Shown: positions 1-9,549, counted from the first letter of the stretch. The stretch is DNA of 37,907 bases from Phycisphaerae bacterium (GCA_016795065.1 JAEUIU010000040.1:1-37907); one strand, 5' to 3'. Notes: generated by a model not told the origin, from the sequence alone. Program-made: numbers and translations.

Positions 1-1
1 G

Positions 2-1090
2 CTTCGCAACAACGACGACATCAACGTCTACGGGACGATTCAGAACCAGGGCACGATCGCGATGGAGTCGGTCGGCAACTTCAGCGACTTCCGCATCGAC
101 ACGCTCGACAGCTCCCCGACGACGCTCGCCGGCGACGGCGAACTGATTCTCGGCGGCCATTTCAACAACCGGGTCTACGGCATCAATGGCGTGCGTGAAC
201 TCGTCAACGGTTCGCAACACACGATTCGCGGCGGCGGTCAGATCGGCGTGAACAGCAACTTGAACTTGACCAACCACGGAACGCTGTTGGCGGATGGCAA
301 CCTCACCATCGACATCACCAACACGTTCCTCAACGACGGCACGTTCCGCGTGACAGGCGCTGGCAATGCGACCATCGGGGACGGGGCCTTCATCAACGAA
401 GGGGACTTCATCGTCGACGCGACCCGCGCCGCGACGCGAACCGGCAGCATGAACCAGCAGGATGGGCAGACCCGCGTGGATGGCACATTGACCATGAGCC
501 CAGGCGCGAGTGTCCTCTGCTCGGGCGGCTTGGTCTCGGGCGACGGCACGATCAACGGGAAGGTTGAGATCAGCGGCGGCTCGGCCTCACCGTCGCATGC
601 CAGCGGCGGCGCCATCGGTTCCCTGCAAGTGAATGGGCCCTATGTTCAGAGCAATGATGGCGGGTTTGTCGTTGACCTCGGCCTCAGCGGCAATGACCTC
701 CTGAGCGTGAATGGCACCGTCAACCTTGGCGGAGCGCTGCAAGTTCGGCTCGACGGCGGGTTCGTCCCGATGCCCGGACAGGAGTTCACCATTCTCACCG
801 CGACGAACATCAACGGCTTCTTCGGATGCGTCGAGTTTCCCAACGCTCCGGTCGGCTACTTCACGGTGGTCTACTCGCCGACGACGGTGAAGCTGCTCGT
901 GGATGTCGCCCCGGTGCAGGAGTCAGATCTCAACTTCGACGGCGTCGTCGGAGCGGCCGACCTGTCCGTGCTCCTGGGCGCGTGGGGCGATGACCCCTGC
1001 AACAACGCCATCTGCTGCCCGGCCGACTTGAATGGCGACGGGAAGGTGAATGCAATGGACCTGGCGATCCTGCTCGGGGATTGGAGCTGA
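2..1090 (+). CDS. Secreted beta-helix repeat protein with dockerin-like tail (3' part)
   Basis: The frame is open from base 2 with no stop, so the gene starts before the window; 362 codons are visible. The protein is rich in Gly, Asn, Thr and short 'NxGTI' and 'GGGQIG' turns, typical of right-handed beta-helix passenger domains. The last ~55 residues hold two EF-hand-like loops (DLNFDGVVGAADL and DLNGDGKVNAMDL), each followed by LLGxW, with a CC pair between them; the chain ends right after the second loop. It is a clear paralogue of the 1004-aa protein at 30690-33704: the segments GGALQVRLDG, MPGQEFTILTATNI and AICCPADLNGDGKVNA recur there almost unchanged. Probably exported and surface-exposed, with Ca2+ bound in the tail. 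The N-terminus and signal peptide are outside the window. Substrate or partner unknown. Confidence 0.85.
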   Translation, partial: LRNNDDINVYGTIQNQGTIAMESVGNFSDFRIDTLDSSPTTLAGDGELILGGHFNNRVYGINGVRELVNGSQHTIRGGGQIGVNSNLNLTNHGTLLADGNLTIDITNTFLNDGTFRVTGAGNATIGDGAFINEGDFIVDATRAATRTGSMNQQDGQTRVDGTLTMSPGASVLCSGGLVSGDGTINGKVEISGGSASPSHASGGAIGSLQVNGPYVQSNDGGFVVDLGLSGNDLLSVNGTVNLGGALQVRLDGGFVPMPGQEFTILTATNINGFFGCVEFPNAPVGYFTVVYSPTTVKLLVDVAPVQESDLNFDGVVGAADLSVLLGAWGDDPCNNAICCPADLNGDGKVNAMDLAILLGDWS

Positions 1091-1128
1091 GAATCGTTCG
1101 TGCTCTGGCGTGTGCGTTGAATCCGCCC

Positions 1129-3117
1129 CTACTTCGCCGCCTTCTCGTAGAGTTGGATTCCCGTCGCGGACATGGCGATGACGGCCTTGATCATGGACTC
1201 GCCGGCGATGAGGCCGGAGGCAATCGGAACGTTGTAGGTCTCTTCGGTCTTCTTCGAGAGCTTGCCCCACGTGAAGGCGATGATCGCGCCGATCGTGAAG
1301 GAGAGGGCATTGGAGAAGAAGACAACGCCGCCGAGGCCCAGGCCCATGGCACTCGGTACGAACTTGCGGGCGGAGGCCGGAAGGTTCTTCGAGATGATCG
1401 GCAGGGCGATGCCGATGAAGGCGCCGATGAGAGCTGCGTAACGGGCCGAGACGGGCAGGGAGTCGATGCCCTGCGAGAGCACCTTCGCCACCGCTTCCCA
1501 GGTGCGTGTTGCAGGAAGCGGATACTTCTCAAGGGCCTCGACGTCGGGGATCATCAGGTACCACGCGGGGACGACCGCGAGCGTGCCGAAGAAGATCCCG
1601 ATGAACTGGGCGATGAACTGCTTGCGAGGATTCGCGCCAAGCAGGTAGCCGCTCTTGAGGTCGGTCAGGAGGTCGGCCGACGAGGAGGCGCTGTTGGCGG
1701 CGATGCCCGCCGAGACAAGGTTCGGGATCACTTGCTTGGGCATCAACAGGGCGAAGGTGAGCTGCATGACCTTGCCCATCGCACCGATCGGGGTCGTATC
1801 GGTTTCGCCGGTTGCCCGGCAGGCCACCAGCGACAACACGAAGGAAAGCCCGACGGCAATGATGCCCGCCCACCAGTGGATGCTGAACGCGAGCGCCTGG
1901 ATCACGACCATGCCGATCGCAATGGGAATGATGCCTGCGATCAGCCAGGTCGTCGGCACCTCGATCGCGTTCATCTTCCGCTGGACCTCGGCGTCGTTGG
2001 CCGCTGTCTCACCGCGGCGGAGCATCGTGAAGGAACGGGAGATCGTCTTCCACTGAAGGGCCAGCGAGGTGAGGCTCGCGAAGACCATGATCGCGGTGCC
2101 GCCCCACAGGCCCCAGCGCGGCGGGTGGTAAAGCGTTCCGTTGCCGATCAGCGGGATCGAGGTGACCCAACTCGTGTCACCGGCGTGTTGGGCGTCGATA
2201 CCCGCAAGCATCGGCGTCAGCACGAAGTAGATGAGCCCCGACGACGCGAGCATGGCCAGCGAGACGGGAAGCCCGACGATCATGCCGGCGGCGATGAGCA
2301 GCACGCTCGGCTCGAAGCCGAAACCGACCAGCGGCTTCTTCTCGACCAGCATGAACCCGTCGGCGGGAACCTGTTCCGGCAGTCGGATCGGAAAGAGGTT
2401 GGTCTTGAACCAGTCGAAGAACCGGTCGAGGAAATGCAGCGTTCCCTCGCCGGTGTTGAGAATGCCGATCACCACGCCAAACGCGAGGCCGGCGATGAGC
2501 GCGTAGGCCTTGCGGACCGCTTCGACGCCTTCGCTGTAGAGACTCTTGAGGGTGGTCGCCGCGGCGATGCCCGAGGGGAACGGCAGGCGTTCCTGGTTAA
2601 TCATCTGCCGCTTCATCGGAATGGCGAGGAAGACGCCCATCGCGCCCGTGAGCAACGTGAACGAGGCGACGATCACCCAGGGCTGGTGGCGATGCTCGGG
2701 GTCAAGCAGCATCATGGCCCCGAAGCAAGTGGCAATGGTCGAGCCGGTCGAATAGCCGGCGGCCGAGGCCGTCGAGGCCATGCAGTTGTTCTCAAGGATC
2801 GACATCTGCGAGAGATGCCCGCCGGTGAGGGCCCGCAGGGCGTTCCAGAGAACATAGGAGAGAACGCATGCGGTGATCGCGACACCGAACGCCCAGCCCA
2901 GCTTCATCGTCGTGTAGAGGTTCGAGACGCTGGTGAGCATCCCGATGAGCGCGCCGACAAGCACCGCTCGCACGGTGAGCTGTGGCATCTTGTCGCCCTG
3001 GTACACGTGGGTGTACCAATGGAGGTCCTTCTCTTCCGGCGTCGCGTCCTCGGGGAGGATCGGGATGTTCGAGTCAAGGAAGGGATTGACGGGTGAACCG
3101 CCGCTCTGTTCGGACAT
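1129..3117 (-). CDS. OPT family oligopeptide transporter
   Basis: A 662-aa polytopic inner-membrane protein of the oligopeptide transporter (OPT) superfamily, predicted to import small peptides or peptide-like/metal-chelate substrates with protons. The length fits prokaryotic OPT proteins. Family hallmarks seen are the N-terminal VGALIGMLTSVSNLYTTMK segment, the ENNCMASTASAAGYSTG block and the SADLLTDLKSGYLLGANPRK motif, with about 14 hydrophobic segments. The start is set at ATG 3117 (MSEQSGGS...): a GAGG lies about 10 nt upstream, and the 58 in-frame codons further upstream read as low-complexity Arg/Pro-rich sequence without family resemblance. It is divergent from the GH43 gene and convergent with the beta-helix gene, so it is monocistronic. 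Family assignment is firm; substrate is not known. Confidence 0.93.
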   Translation of the reverse strand: MSEQSGGSPVNPFLDSNIPILPEDATPEEKDLHWYTHVYQGDKMPQLTVRAVLVGALIGMLTSVSNLYTTMKLGWAFGVAITACVLSYVLWNALRALTGGHLSQMSILENNCMASTASAAGYSTGSTIATCFGAMMLLDPEHRHQPWVIVASFTLLTGAMGVFLAIPMKRQMINQERLPFPSGIAAATTLKSLYSEGVEAVRKAYALIAGLAFGVVIGILNTGEGTLHFLDRFFDWFKTNLFPIRLPEQVPADGFMLVEKKPLVGFGFEPSVLLIAAGMIVGLPVSLAMLASSGLIYFVLTPMLAGIDAQHAGDTSWVTSIPLIGNGTLYHPPRWGLWGGTAIMVFASLTSLALQWKTISRSFTMLRRGETAANDAEVQRKMNAIEVPTTWLIAGIIPIAIGMVVIQALAFSIHWWAGIIAVGLSFVLSLVACRATGETDTTPIGAMGKVMQLTFALLMPKQVIPNLVSAGIAANSASSSADLLTDLKSGYLLGANPRKQFIAQFIGIFFGTLAVVPAWYLMIPDVEALEKYPLPATRTWEAVAKVLSQGIDSLPVSARYAALIGAFIGIALPIISKNLPASARKFVPSAMGLGLGGVVFFSNALSFTIGAIIAFTWGKLSKKTEETYNVPIASGLIAGESMIKAVIAMSATGIQLYEKAAK

Positions 3118-3289
3118 GGGTTGAGGACCTCGGGATTGCCGCGCGACAGGTCCTGCCCCGCGACGTACTCCAAGGTACTTCGATCCCAGACGACAAGCCA
3201 CCGAGCGAGTCGCGGCAAGGGGAGTGGGGTGAATGCATACTTGGATTCGGAGGGTCGAGCGGAAGAGGGTGACCGCTACGATGCCGGGC

Positions 3290-4348
3290 ATGCGTTCCGT
3301 GATGGCCCTGCTCGTTCTTTGCGTCGGTCAAGCGGCCCCGTCGAAGCCCCCAACGAATAGCCCGTCACAAGGGTCTCCGACGAATCTGCCGGCAGCCGAA
3401 GCGCGTCGCGAACGAGCGGGAAACCCGGTGTTTCCGGGGTGGTACGCCGATCCGGAAGCGGCGGTCTTCGGCGATCGATACTGGGTCTATCCGACGTTTT
3501 CCGCGCCGTACGACCAGCAGACCCATTTCGATGCCTTCAGCTCGAGCGACCTGGTCCACTGGACCAAGCACGAGCGGGTGCTCGAGGCGACGTCTGTCGC
3601 CTGGGCGAAGCGGGCGATGTGGGCGCCCTCGGTCGTCGAGAAGGACGGCAGGTACTACTTCTTCTTCTCGGCCAATGACATTCAGCGCGACGGCGAGGTC
3701 GGAGGGATCGGCGTCGCCGTCGGCGCCTCGCCCGGCGGGCCCTTTACCGATCTTCTCGGCAAGCCGCTCATCGATCGCTTCCATCATGGGGCCCAGCCGA
3801 TCGACCAGTTCGTCTTTCGCGATGCCGACGGCCAGTACCTCATGCTCTATGGCGGGTGGGGGCATTGCATGATGGCCCGACTCGCTCCCGACTTCCGCTC
3901 GCTTCTGCCCTTCGACGACGGCAAGCTCGTCCGCGAGATCACTCCCGAAGGGTACGTCGAGGGTCCGTTCCTCTTTCGCCGCAAGGACACCTACTACTTC
4001 ATGTGGTCCGAGGGCGGCTGGACCGGCCCGAACTACTCGGTGGCATACGCGACGGGGCCGTCACCGGAAGGGCCCTTCACCAAGCGCGGCACGATTCTCA
4101 AACAGGACCCTAAGATCGCGACGGGAGCGGGGCACCACAGCGTGCTGACGGTGCCTGTGGGACCCGCCAAAGGCGGCGCCGACGAGGAACACTACATCGT
4201 CTATCACCGCCGACCCCTTGGCGAGACCGACGGGAACCATCGCGTGGTGTGCATCGATCGCCTGCGCTTCGCCGCCGACGGCTCGATCGAGCCGGTGCGG
4301 ATGACGCAGGACGGCGTTGCCCCGGTCGCGTCGCCCGCTACACCTTGA
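3290..4348 (+). CDS. Secreted glycoside hydrolase family 43-like protein
   Basis: A 352-aa protein with a short hydrophobic signal ([18 protein letters not shown]) and then a five-bladed propeller fold of the GH43 type, which acts on arabinan, xylan or related plant or algal polysaccharides. The three expected acidic residues appear in order: the Asp of [12 protein letters not shown] (general base), the Asp of [10 protein letters not shown] (pKa modulator) and the Glu of VEGPFLFRR (general acid). A late GAGHHS gives the conserved His region. ATG 3290 is preferred because a TACGAT hexamer ends 7 nt before it; ATG 3281 is an alternative preceded by GAGGG. The 3' end overlaps the convergent chemotaxis gene by 11 bp. 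The substrate cannot be read from the sequence. Confidence 0.88.
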   Translation: MRSVMALLVLCVGQAAPSKPPTNSPSQGSPTNLPAAEARRERAGNPVFPGWYADPEAAVFGDRYWVYPTFSAPYDQQTHFDAFSSSDLVHWTKHERVLEATSVAWAKRAMWAPSVVEKDGRYYFFFSANDIQRDGEVGGIGVAVGASPGGPFTDLLGKPLIDRFHHGAQPIDQFVFRDADGQYLMLYGGWGHCMMARLAPDFRSLLPFDDGKLVREITPEGYVEGPFLFRRKDTYYFMWSEGGWTGPNYSVAYATGPSPEGPFTKRGTILKQDPKIATGAGHHSVLTVPVGPAKGGADEEHYIVYHRRPLGETDGNHRVVCIDRLRFAADGSIEPVRMTQDGVAPVASPATP

Positions 4349-6578
4349 ATTGCGAGACGCTGTCCCGCAGCATGCTGGCCTGTGACGAAGTCTCCTCGGC
4401 TGCCGAGGCAAGTTCCTCCGAACTCGCCGCGGTGCTCTGCACGGTGGTGTTCAGCTCGTTCACGCCGATCGAGATCTGACTGATCGCACCAGCCTGTTCG
4501 GCACTCGCCGCCGCGATCCGCTCCAGGAGCGAGCCGACCTGTTCGGCGCCCATGGTGATCTCGGTGAGGGCGCCGGCGGCACGCTGGGCGACTTCGGCGC
4601 CGCGGGTCGCGCGGCTGACCGACGACTCGATCAGGTCCGCGGTGCTCTTCGCGGCCTCGGCCGAACGCTGGGCGAGGTTGCGGACTTCCTCCGCAACGAC
4701 TGCGAAGCCCTTGCCTGCCTCGCCGGCGCGAGCCGCTTCGACCGCCGCGTTGAGGGCCAGCAGGTTGGTCTGAAAGGCGATCTCATCGATGACCTTGATG
4801 ATCTTCGAGATCTCGCTGGAACTCTTCTGGATCTCGCCCATCGCGCTGGTGAGGAGGTTCATCTCCTCGTTTCCGCGATTGGCACTGCTGCGAGCACCTT
4901 CGGCCACCTCAGCGGCCGTCTTGGCGTCGTTGGCGTTGCGATCGGTGCGCGAGGTCAGCTCCTGAAGGCTCGCCGAAATCTCCTGAATGCTGGCAGCCTG
5001 TTCGCTGGCGCCGGAAGCGAGTAGCGACGAGGTATCGGCGATCTGCTTGCTGCCGGCGTCGATCTCGATACTCGCCTGATGGACGCCCGAGATCGACTGG
5101 CCTAACGCGACGCTCATGCGGTTGATGCTCTCGATGAGGACCGCGGTCTCGCCGCTTGTGGCGAGCGTCACCGGCTTGCCGGTGAGGTCGCCGTTCGCCA
5201 CGGCCGCCGCCCGTTCGCTGGCAAGCTGAATCGGCGCGACGAGGGAGCGCACGACGAAGGCGCCGCCGATCGCCGCGAGCAGAAGGCCTACCAAGGAGCC
5301 GGCTGCCGAGACGACGATCCCATGATCCAGAACGCCCGCGATCTCGTTCCCGGCGCGATCCTGTTCGGTTTCGATGGCGGAGATGAGGCGTTCGTTCTCC
5401 TCCTCGAGTCGGTTCATGACTGTGGCGATCTCGCCGTTGACGAGTTCGTGCCGCCGCTTCGAGAGAGTCGTGAGGTCGTGGGCCCGCTCATCCCACCATG
5501 CCAACGCTTGACCCGCTTCCGCGAGCCATCGCTTTCGGATGGGATTGGTGATTTCCTGCTCAAGCTGGTCGCGCGTCGCCATCGCCTCATCGGCCAGCCG
5601 CGTCGCCTCATCGACGTCGGTCGCGTTGCCGCTTTCCTGGAAGCGAGCAAGAGCGTAATTCGCGGTGGTGAAGGTCGTCACGAGGCTCGCTGCGACGTGC
5701 GACGCCTCTCGGTCGCCGTCGGCCAGAGCCGTGGCATCCACCTCGTGCAAGAGGGCCACGATGCGCCGCTCGACGCTGCCGAGAGCGGCGGCCGTGGCTC
5801 GGGTCTTGGCGATGGTGGTGATGAGGTCGCTGCCCGACCGGTCCAACACGGCCAGATCGGCCTTGACCCGTCGGAGCATCTCACCGAGACCTGGTGCGTC
5901 GATTTCGCTCTCGCACTCGGTGAGCCACGCGCTTGCAGACGCGGAGAAATCCGAGAACGACTTCGCCGAAGCGGCGTCGCCCTCGATCAGGTGATCCTTG
6001 AGGGCGACCGTCATCCCCTCCATGTGCGTGTGGGTGTGATGCAGCAGGTCGCCGTCGAGCTCGAACTCGTTGAGCCGAACATTAGCAAGCCCCGCGTCGG
6101 ACTGCTCGTAGGCGTTGATGCAGGCCGTTCCCAACATGATCACGGTGAGTCCGCCGAAGCCCGTGGTGAGGCGTGCCCCGACCGAGAAGCCGCGACACGC
6201 CTTGCCGTTCACGTCGAGCATGCTCGACTGCCGCCACGCGATGGCGAGTCCCGCGGCGATGGTGGCGAGCGTGACGCCGAACGCGATCCAGGGAAGCCGT
6301 TCGAGCCAGAGGGTCGAGGTGTGCACGCGGTGCGGCGGCGCAGAAGCGGTGCCGTGGGCGGCTCCGACACTCTGGGAGGGGGCGGCGATCGAGGGTGCCG
6401 TGAAGGTGCCGGTGGAGGTGAGCTCCGAAGCCTCCGCGGCTGAGACGATGGCGCCGGGTCTCTCGTCGGCGGGGGGCTCAGGCAGCCGGAGGCGAGCATC
6501 CGCGTTGGCCGAACAGAGAAGAACAAGGGACGCCAACGCCGCGCCTCGGGAGGCGCGAGAGAGTGTCAGGCCGATCAC
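4338..6578 (-). CDS. Methyl-accepting chemotaxis protein
   Basis: A 746-aa chemoreceptor. It starts with GTG at 6578, supported by an AGGAG about 7 nt upstream. Domains in order: signal-like hydrophobic stretch (residues 8-27), Pro/Ala/Ser-rich linker, transmembrane segments near 96-115 and 137-157, a helical sensor domain of about 250 residues, a third membrane segment near 408-430, a HAMP domain ([20 protein letters not shown]) and a long coiled-coil signalling domain. The CheA/CheW-binding hairpin tip is canonical ([20 protein letters not shown], then [18 protein letters not shown]). The sensor begins with a His cluster, HHTHTHM (180-186), right after the membrane. No che genes are nearby, so it is an orphan receptor feeding a remote array. 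The 3' end overlaps GH43 tail to tail. Confidence 0.95.
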   Translation of the reverse strand: MIGLTLSRASRGAALASLVLLCSANADARLRLPEPPADERPGAIVSAAEASELTSTGTFTAPSIAAPSQSVGAAHGTASAPPHRVHTSTLWLERLPWIAFGVTLATIAAGLAIAWRQSSMLDVNGKACRGFSVGARLTTGFGGLTVIMLGTACINAYEQSDAGLANVRLNEFELDGDLLHHTHTHMEGMTVALKDHLIEGDAASAKSFSDFSASASAWLTECESEIDAPGLGEMLRRVKADLAVLDRSGSDLITTIAKTRATAAALGSVERRIVALLHEVDATALADGDREASHVAASLVTTFTTANYALARFQESGNATDVDEATRLADEAMATRDQLEQEITNPIRKRWLAEAGQALAWWDERAHDLTTLSKRRHELVNGEIATVMNRLEEENERLISAIETEQDRAGNEIAGVLDHGIVVSAAGSLVGLLLAAIGGAFVVRSLVAPIQLASERAAAVANGDLTGKPVTLATSGETAVLIESINRMSVALGQSISGVHQASIEIDAGSKQIADTSSLLASGASEQAASIQEISASLQELTSRTDRNANDAKTAAEVAEGARSSANRGNEEMNLLTSAMGEIQKSSSEISKIIKVIDEIAFQTNLLALNAAVEAARAGEAGKGFAVVAEEVRNLAQRSAEAAKSTADLIESSVSRATRGAEVAQRAAGALTEITMGAEQVGSLLERIAAASAEQAGAISQISIGVNELNTTVQSTAASSEELASAAEETSSQASMLRDSVSQFKV

Positions 6579-6655
6579 GGGAAGCTCCTACGGGGACCGC
6601 AGCGGGCAGGAGCGCACGCTTCGGTAGCAGGAGAATCGGGCGTGGACGCCGTGAT

Positions 6656-6675
6656 CTTCAGCACAGTCGCTGAAG
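6656..6675. promoter_or_regulatory. Perfect palindrome in the chemoreceptor leader
   Basis: CTTCAGC-ACAGTC-GCTGAAG is a perfect inverted repeat with 7-bp arms and a 6-nt centre, about 78 bp upstream of the GTG start of the chemoreceptor. On the coding strand a locally AT-rich stretch (about 6690-6720) lies further upstream and could hold the promoter. The symmetry suggests an operator or an RNA hairpin in the 5' leader; no regulator can be assigned. Confidence 0.4.
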
Positions 6676-6781
6676 TGACGAGGGGCAACCGGCCAAAGCA
6701 AAATACGGATTGATCGGAAGTAATCTGGTGGAGGGTTCGTCTGCGTGAATGCACGCAACCGCAGCCTCCTCAAGCGACCGC

Positions 6782-8350
6782 TCACTTCATGATCGGCAAC
6801 CGGATCTTCTTCTCCATCTCATGCGTCGGCTGGGCAATCAGGTCGTAGCCATCGCTGTCGACGATGGTGCAACGGACGAGTTCGCCCGGGGCGAGCTCTT
6901 CGGCCGCATGGATGTAGGTGAGGGAATCGATCTGCGGCGCCTGGAAGTAGGTTCGGCCGGTGTAGAGCTGTCCGCCCTTCGAGACGCCGGTGGTCGCCCG
7001 GCCCTTGGTCTTGCCGGCGGCCTTGGCGTCGATCAGGACGTCGAACTGGCACTTCTGTTCGGCGACGTACTTGGCCTGCTCGAAGGCGACCTCCTGTTGG
7101 GCGAGCATGAGCTCCGCCTCGCGTTCGGCCTTCACCTCGTCGGGCACATGCAGCGCGGGATCACGGTCCATCGTGCCGGCGGGCGTGCCTTCCTCCGGGG
7201 AATACCGGAAGACGCCCATCATGTCGAAGCCGAATTCGCTCACGACCTCAAGCAGCTCCTCGTGGTCTTCTTGCGTTTCGCCAGGGAAGCCGGTGATGAA
7301 GGTGGTGCGGATCGCGATGCCGGGGATTCGCTCGCGCAGCTTCTCGAGCAGGGCCAACTGGTCCTCCTTCGAGATGTTGCGGCGCATCATGTCCAGCATG
7401 CGCGTACTCATGTGCTGGAGCGGGATGTCGATGTACTTGACGATGTGCTCCAGCCGGGCCATGGCGTCGATCATCGCGTCATCGAACTTGGTCGGATAGG
7501 CGTACATCAGCCGCATCCAGCCGCCGCCCTGCTCGCGGGCCACCTGGTCTAACGATTCGAGCATGCCGACGAGGCCCGGCCCGTAGCCGATGTCCATGCC
7601 GAAGCTCGTCGTGTCCTGCCCGATGAGGTTGAGTTCGAACGCCCCGTCGGCCATGAGGGCCCGGGCCTCGCTGACGATCGTCTCGACGGGCTTGGAGCGC
7701 ATCTTGCCGCGGATCGAGGGAATGGTGCAGAAGGCGCAGCGCTGGTTGCAGCCTTCGCTGACCCGCAGGTACGCCCAGTGCCGCGGCGTGAGCCGATAGC
7801 GGTTGCTGTCGTCCTCGAAGTAGCCGACGCCCTTGCCGTCGAGACCGTTCACGGTGAGACCGACGACGTCCCGCCCGCGCTCCTTCGCGGCCTGGAGGGC
7901 ATTGCCGGCGATCCAGTAGCGGGGGCGTTCGCCCTCCTCTCCTAACGCCTCGCGCGCGCTGCCGCGAACGGCGTCAAGGATGTGATCGCGATCGAAGACG
8001 CCGATCATCGCGTCGATGCCGGGGGCCCATTCGAGCAACTTCGCCCGGTGTCGCTGGACCAGGCATCCCGCCACGACGACCCGCTTCAGCTCGCCGCGGC
8101 CCTTGCGCTCGATCGCGTCGCGGATGACGTCTAACGATTCGTCCTTGCTGGCCTCGAGGAAGCCGCAGGTGTTGATGACGATCGCGTCCGAGCCCTCGTC
8201 CTCGTTCACGAGGGTCAGTCCGCTCTGGTGTAGGACGCCGAGCATCTTCTCGCTGTCGACGAGGTTCTTCGGGCAGCCGAGGCTGACGAAGCTGACCCGC
8301 TCGACGCCGGGCGACGGCTTGTCCGATCCCTTGACGGGGCGGCGGCTCAT
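6782..8350 (-). CDS. rimO: Ribosomal protein S12 methylthiotransferase RimO
   Basis: A radical-SAM enzyme that adds a methylthio group to the conserved aspartate of ribosomal protein S12. The N-terminal MTTase domain supplies cysteines C26 (SLGCPKNLVDSE), C62 (NTCGF) and C96 (AGCLVQR) for one Fe-S cluster. The radical-SAM cluster motif is C201-x3-C205-x2-C208 (EGCNQRCAFCTIPSIRG), followed by a C-terminal TRAM domain. SLGCPKNLVDSE distinguishes RimO from MiaB. At 522 aa it is about 80 residues longer than the E. coli enzyme; much of the excess is an insertion at about 131-190, before the radical-SAM motif. ATG 8350 overlaps the stop of the upstream gene by 4 bp (ATGA), so translation is probably coupled. 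Last gene of the minus-strand run. Confidence 0.96.
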   Translation of the reverse strand: MSRRPVKGSDKPSPGVERVSFVSLGCPKNLVDSEKMLGVLHQSGLTLVNEDEGSDAIVINTCGFLEASKDESLDVIRDAIERKGRGELKRVVVAGCLVQRHRAKLLEWAPGIDAMIGVFDRDHILDAVRGSAREALGEEGERPRYWIAGNALQAAKERGRDVVGLTVNGLDGKGVGYFEDDSNRYRLTPRHWAYLRVSEGCNQRCAFCTIPSIRGKMRSKPVETIVSEARALMADGAFELNLIGQDTTSFGMDIGYGPGLVGMLESLDQVAREQGGGWMRLMYAYPTKFDDAMIDAMARLEHIVKYIDIPLQHMSTRMLDMMRRNISKEDQLALLEKLRERIPGIAIRTTFITGFPGETQEDHEELLEVVSEFGFDMMGVFRYSPEEGTPAGTMDRDPALHVPDEVKAEREAELMLAQQEVAFEQAKYVAEQKCQFDVLIDAKAAGKTKGRATTGVSKGGQLYTGRTYFQAPQIDSLTYIHAAEELAPGELVRCTIVDSDGYDLIAQPTHEMEKKIRLPIMK

Positions 8351-8877
8351 GGTTGTCCCAGCGCTGCGCGGAGTTCCGGCGGAAGGAGCTGCGGCAGGAG
8401 GAGGACGATCACGACGTCGGTGATGTTCCTCACCAAGGCGATGACCCCGATGATCACGCCAAGCCTGGCCAGGTCACGCGACGCGGGGGTCGACCGCGAG
8501 AAGGCGACGATCCCAAGGCCCAGACCAAAGGGGGTCGTCGCACAACAGCAGGCCAACCCGCCGAGGCTCAACCCAATCGACCAGTAGGCGAAGGCCAAGG
8601 CCGAGGTGTTGTTGGCGGCAGGTGTGTTCGGTTGCGGCTGATGGCCAGGCTGCGGCACCGGCGAGAGCGTCGGGCTGCCAACACCGAATCCGGCGCCCGT
8701 TCCAGATCCCATCACGGCCGACACCGGCGTCCACGTTGTCTCCCCATCGGCCCGGATCATGTCACTGGCGATGATGTTGCCAGTGGCGAGGTACTCATGG
8801 ACCTGGTCGCCGGAATAGGGGCCAAAGACCTCCTGTCCGCGGGCAATCCAATAGTTGACGGTGGGTTCGAGGGGCAT
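8347..8877 (-). CDS. GYF_2 and DUF4190 domain membrane protein
   Basis: A 176-aa protein. Residues ~7-55 form a GYF_2-type domain (WIARGQEVFGPYSGDQV...W, then TTWTPV), a small fold associated with protein-protein contacts. After a Pro/Gln-rich linker, the C-terminal part contains two hydrophobic segments with a GLACCCATTPFGLGLGIVAF core and matches DUF4190-type membrane proteins. This architecture is common in planctomycetes and its function is not known. There is no clear ribosome-binding site at ATG 8877; a TATTGT hexamer lies about 21 nt upstream in the 33-bp gap from nadD and might be an internal promoter. It overlaps rimO by 4 bp. Confidence 0.82.
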   Translation of the reverse strand: MPLEPTVNYWIARGQEVFGPYSGDQVHEYLATGNIIASDMIRADGETTWTPVSAVMGSGTGAGFGVGSPTLSPVPQPGHQPQPNTPAANNTSALAFAYWSIGLSLGGLACCCATTPFGLGLGIVAFSRSTPASRDLARLGVIIGVIALVRNITDVVIVLLLPQLLPPELRAALGQP

Positions 8878-8910
8878 GGAGGGCGGACCGGGGGCAACAC
8901 AATAGCGGCT

Positions 8911-9549
8911 TCAAGAGGTGGACGTCGGCTCGTCGCGCAACGGATACAAGCCGTGCGAACGCAGGTAGCGAAGGACCTCGGGGTCGAGGTCGACCGGGTC
9001 CAGCCCCCGGGCGAGTTCTCGGCGGGCGGCGGTGGCGCTGACGTCGGTCGGCGAAATGGGCAAGATCCGCCCGATCCAACGGTCGGCGTCGGGACCGAAT
9101 CGCTCCCGCAGGAGCGCTGGCAGGGTCGCCGCCGCGTGCGGAGGTCGCACGACGATGGCAGGCGGAGCGAGATGTTCCACGCGTTCCCACGCCCGCCACG
9201 AGCGGAAGTTGACCGCCTGATCGCTTCCGATCAGGAGTCGCATGGGTCCCTCGCCGCGTGCGGCCAGCTCCTCGACGGTGTGAATCGTGAAGGAGGGGCC
9301 GGCACGATGCACCTCGAGGTCGAGAATCTGGGCTCGCGGCTCGTCTCGGAAGGCGATGCGGCACATCGCGAGGCGATGGTGCGGTAGGGCGAGAGGATGC
9401 GCATGGATGCGCTGCGGGTTGATCGCCGCCGGGATGACGAGGATCGCTCGGGCGTCGAGGGCATCGGCCGCTTGGCGGGCCATGGCCACGTGCGTCCGGT
9501 GTGGCGGATCGAAGGTGCCGCCGAAGACCAGGGTCGGGCGGTTGGTCAT
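8911..9549 (-). CDS. nadD: Nicotinate-nucleotide adenylyltransferase
   Basis: A 212-aa enzyme that transfers AMP from ATP to nicotinate mononucleotide in NAD synthesis. The nucleotidyltransferase signature GGTFDPPHRTH is at residues 10-20, with catalytic His17 and His20; GPSFTIHTVEEL and LLIGSDQAVNF are typical NadD segments. The second ATP-binding motif, normally ISSTxIR, reads ISPTDVSAT (165-173) and lacks the Arg at the expected place; an Arg pair follows at about 176-177. The ATG at 9549 overlaps the stop of the upstream nucleosidase gene (ATGA), suggesting translational coupling. Confidence 0.93.
   Translation of the reverse strand: MTNRPTLVFGGTFDPPHRTHVAMARQAADALDARAILVIPAAINPQRIHAHPLALPHHRLAMCRIAFRDEPRAQILDLEVHRAGPSFTIHTVEELAARGEGPMRLLIGSDQAVNFRSWRAWERVEHLAPPAIVVRPPHAAATLPALLRERFGPDADRWIGRILPISPTDVSATAARRELARGLDPVDLDPEVLRYLRSHGLYPLRDEPTSTS

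Noticed and set aside
905..1090. Interpretation of the tails as cellulosomal dockerins.
   Set aside because: No cohesin or scaffoldin is in the window and the tailed proteins are propellers and beta-helices, not typical cellulosome enzymes; only the Ca-loop resemblance is retained.
1081..3096. A 671-codon open frame on the plus strand antisense to the OPT transporter.
   Set aside because: Composition is extremely rich in Arg/Asp/Glu/Gly/His with no motifs, as expected from the mirror frame of a GC-rich gene; the minus-strand frame has clear OPT motifs.
6579..6781. A c-di-GMP or other riboswitch in the chemoreceptor leader.
   Set aside because: The hairpins present (CTTCAGC palindrome, TGCGTG-CATT-CACGCA) do not match the conserved cores of known riboswitch classes that I can recognise.
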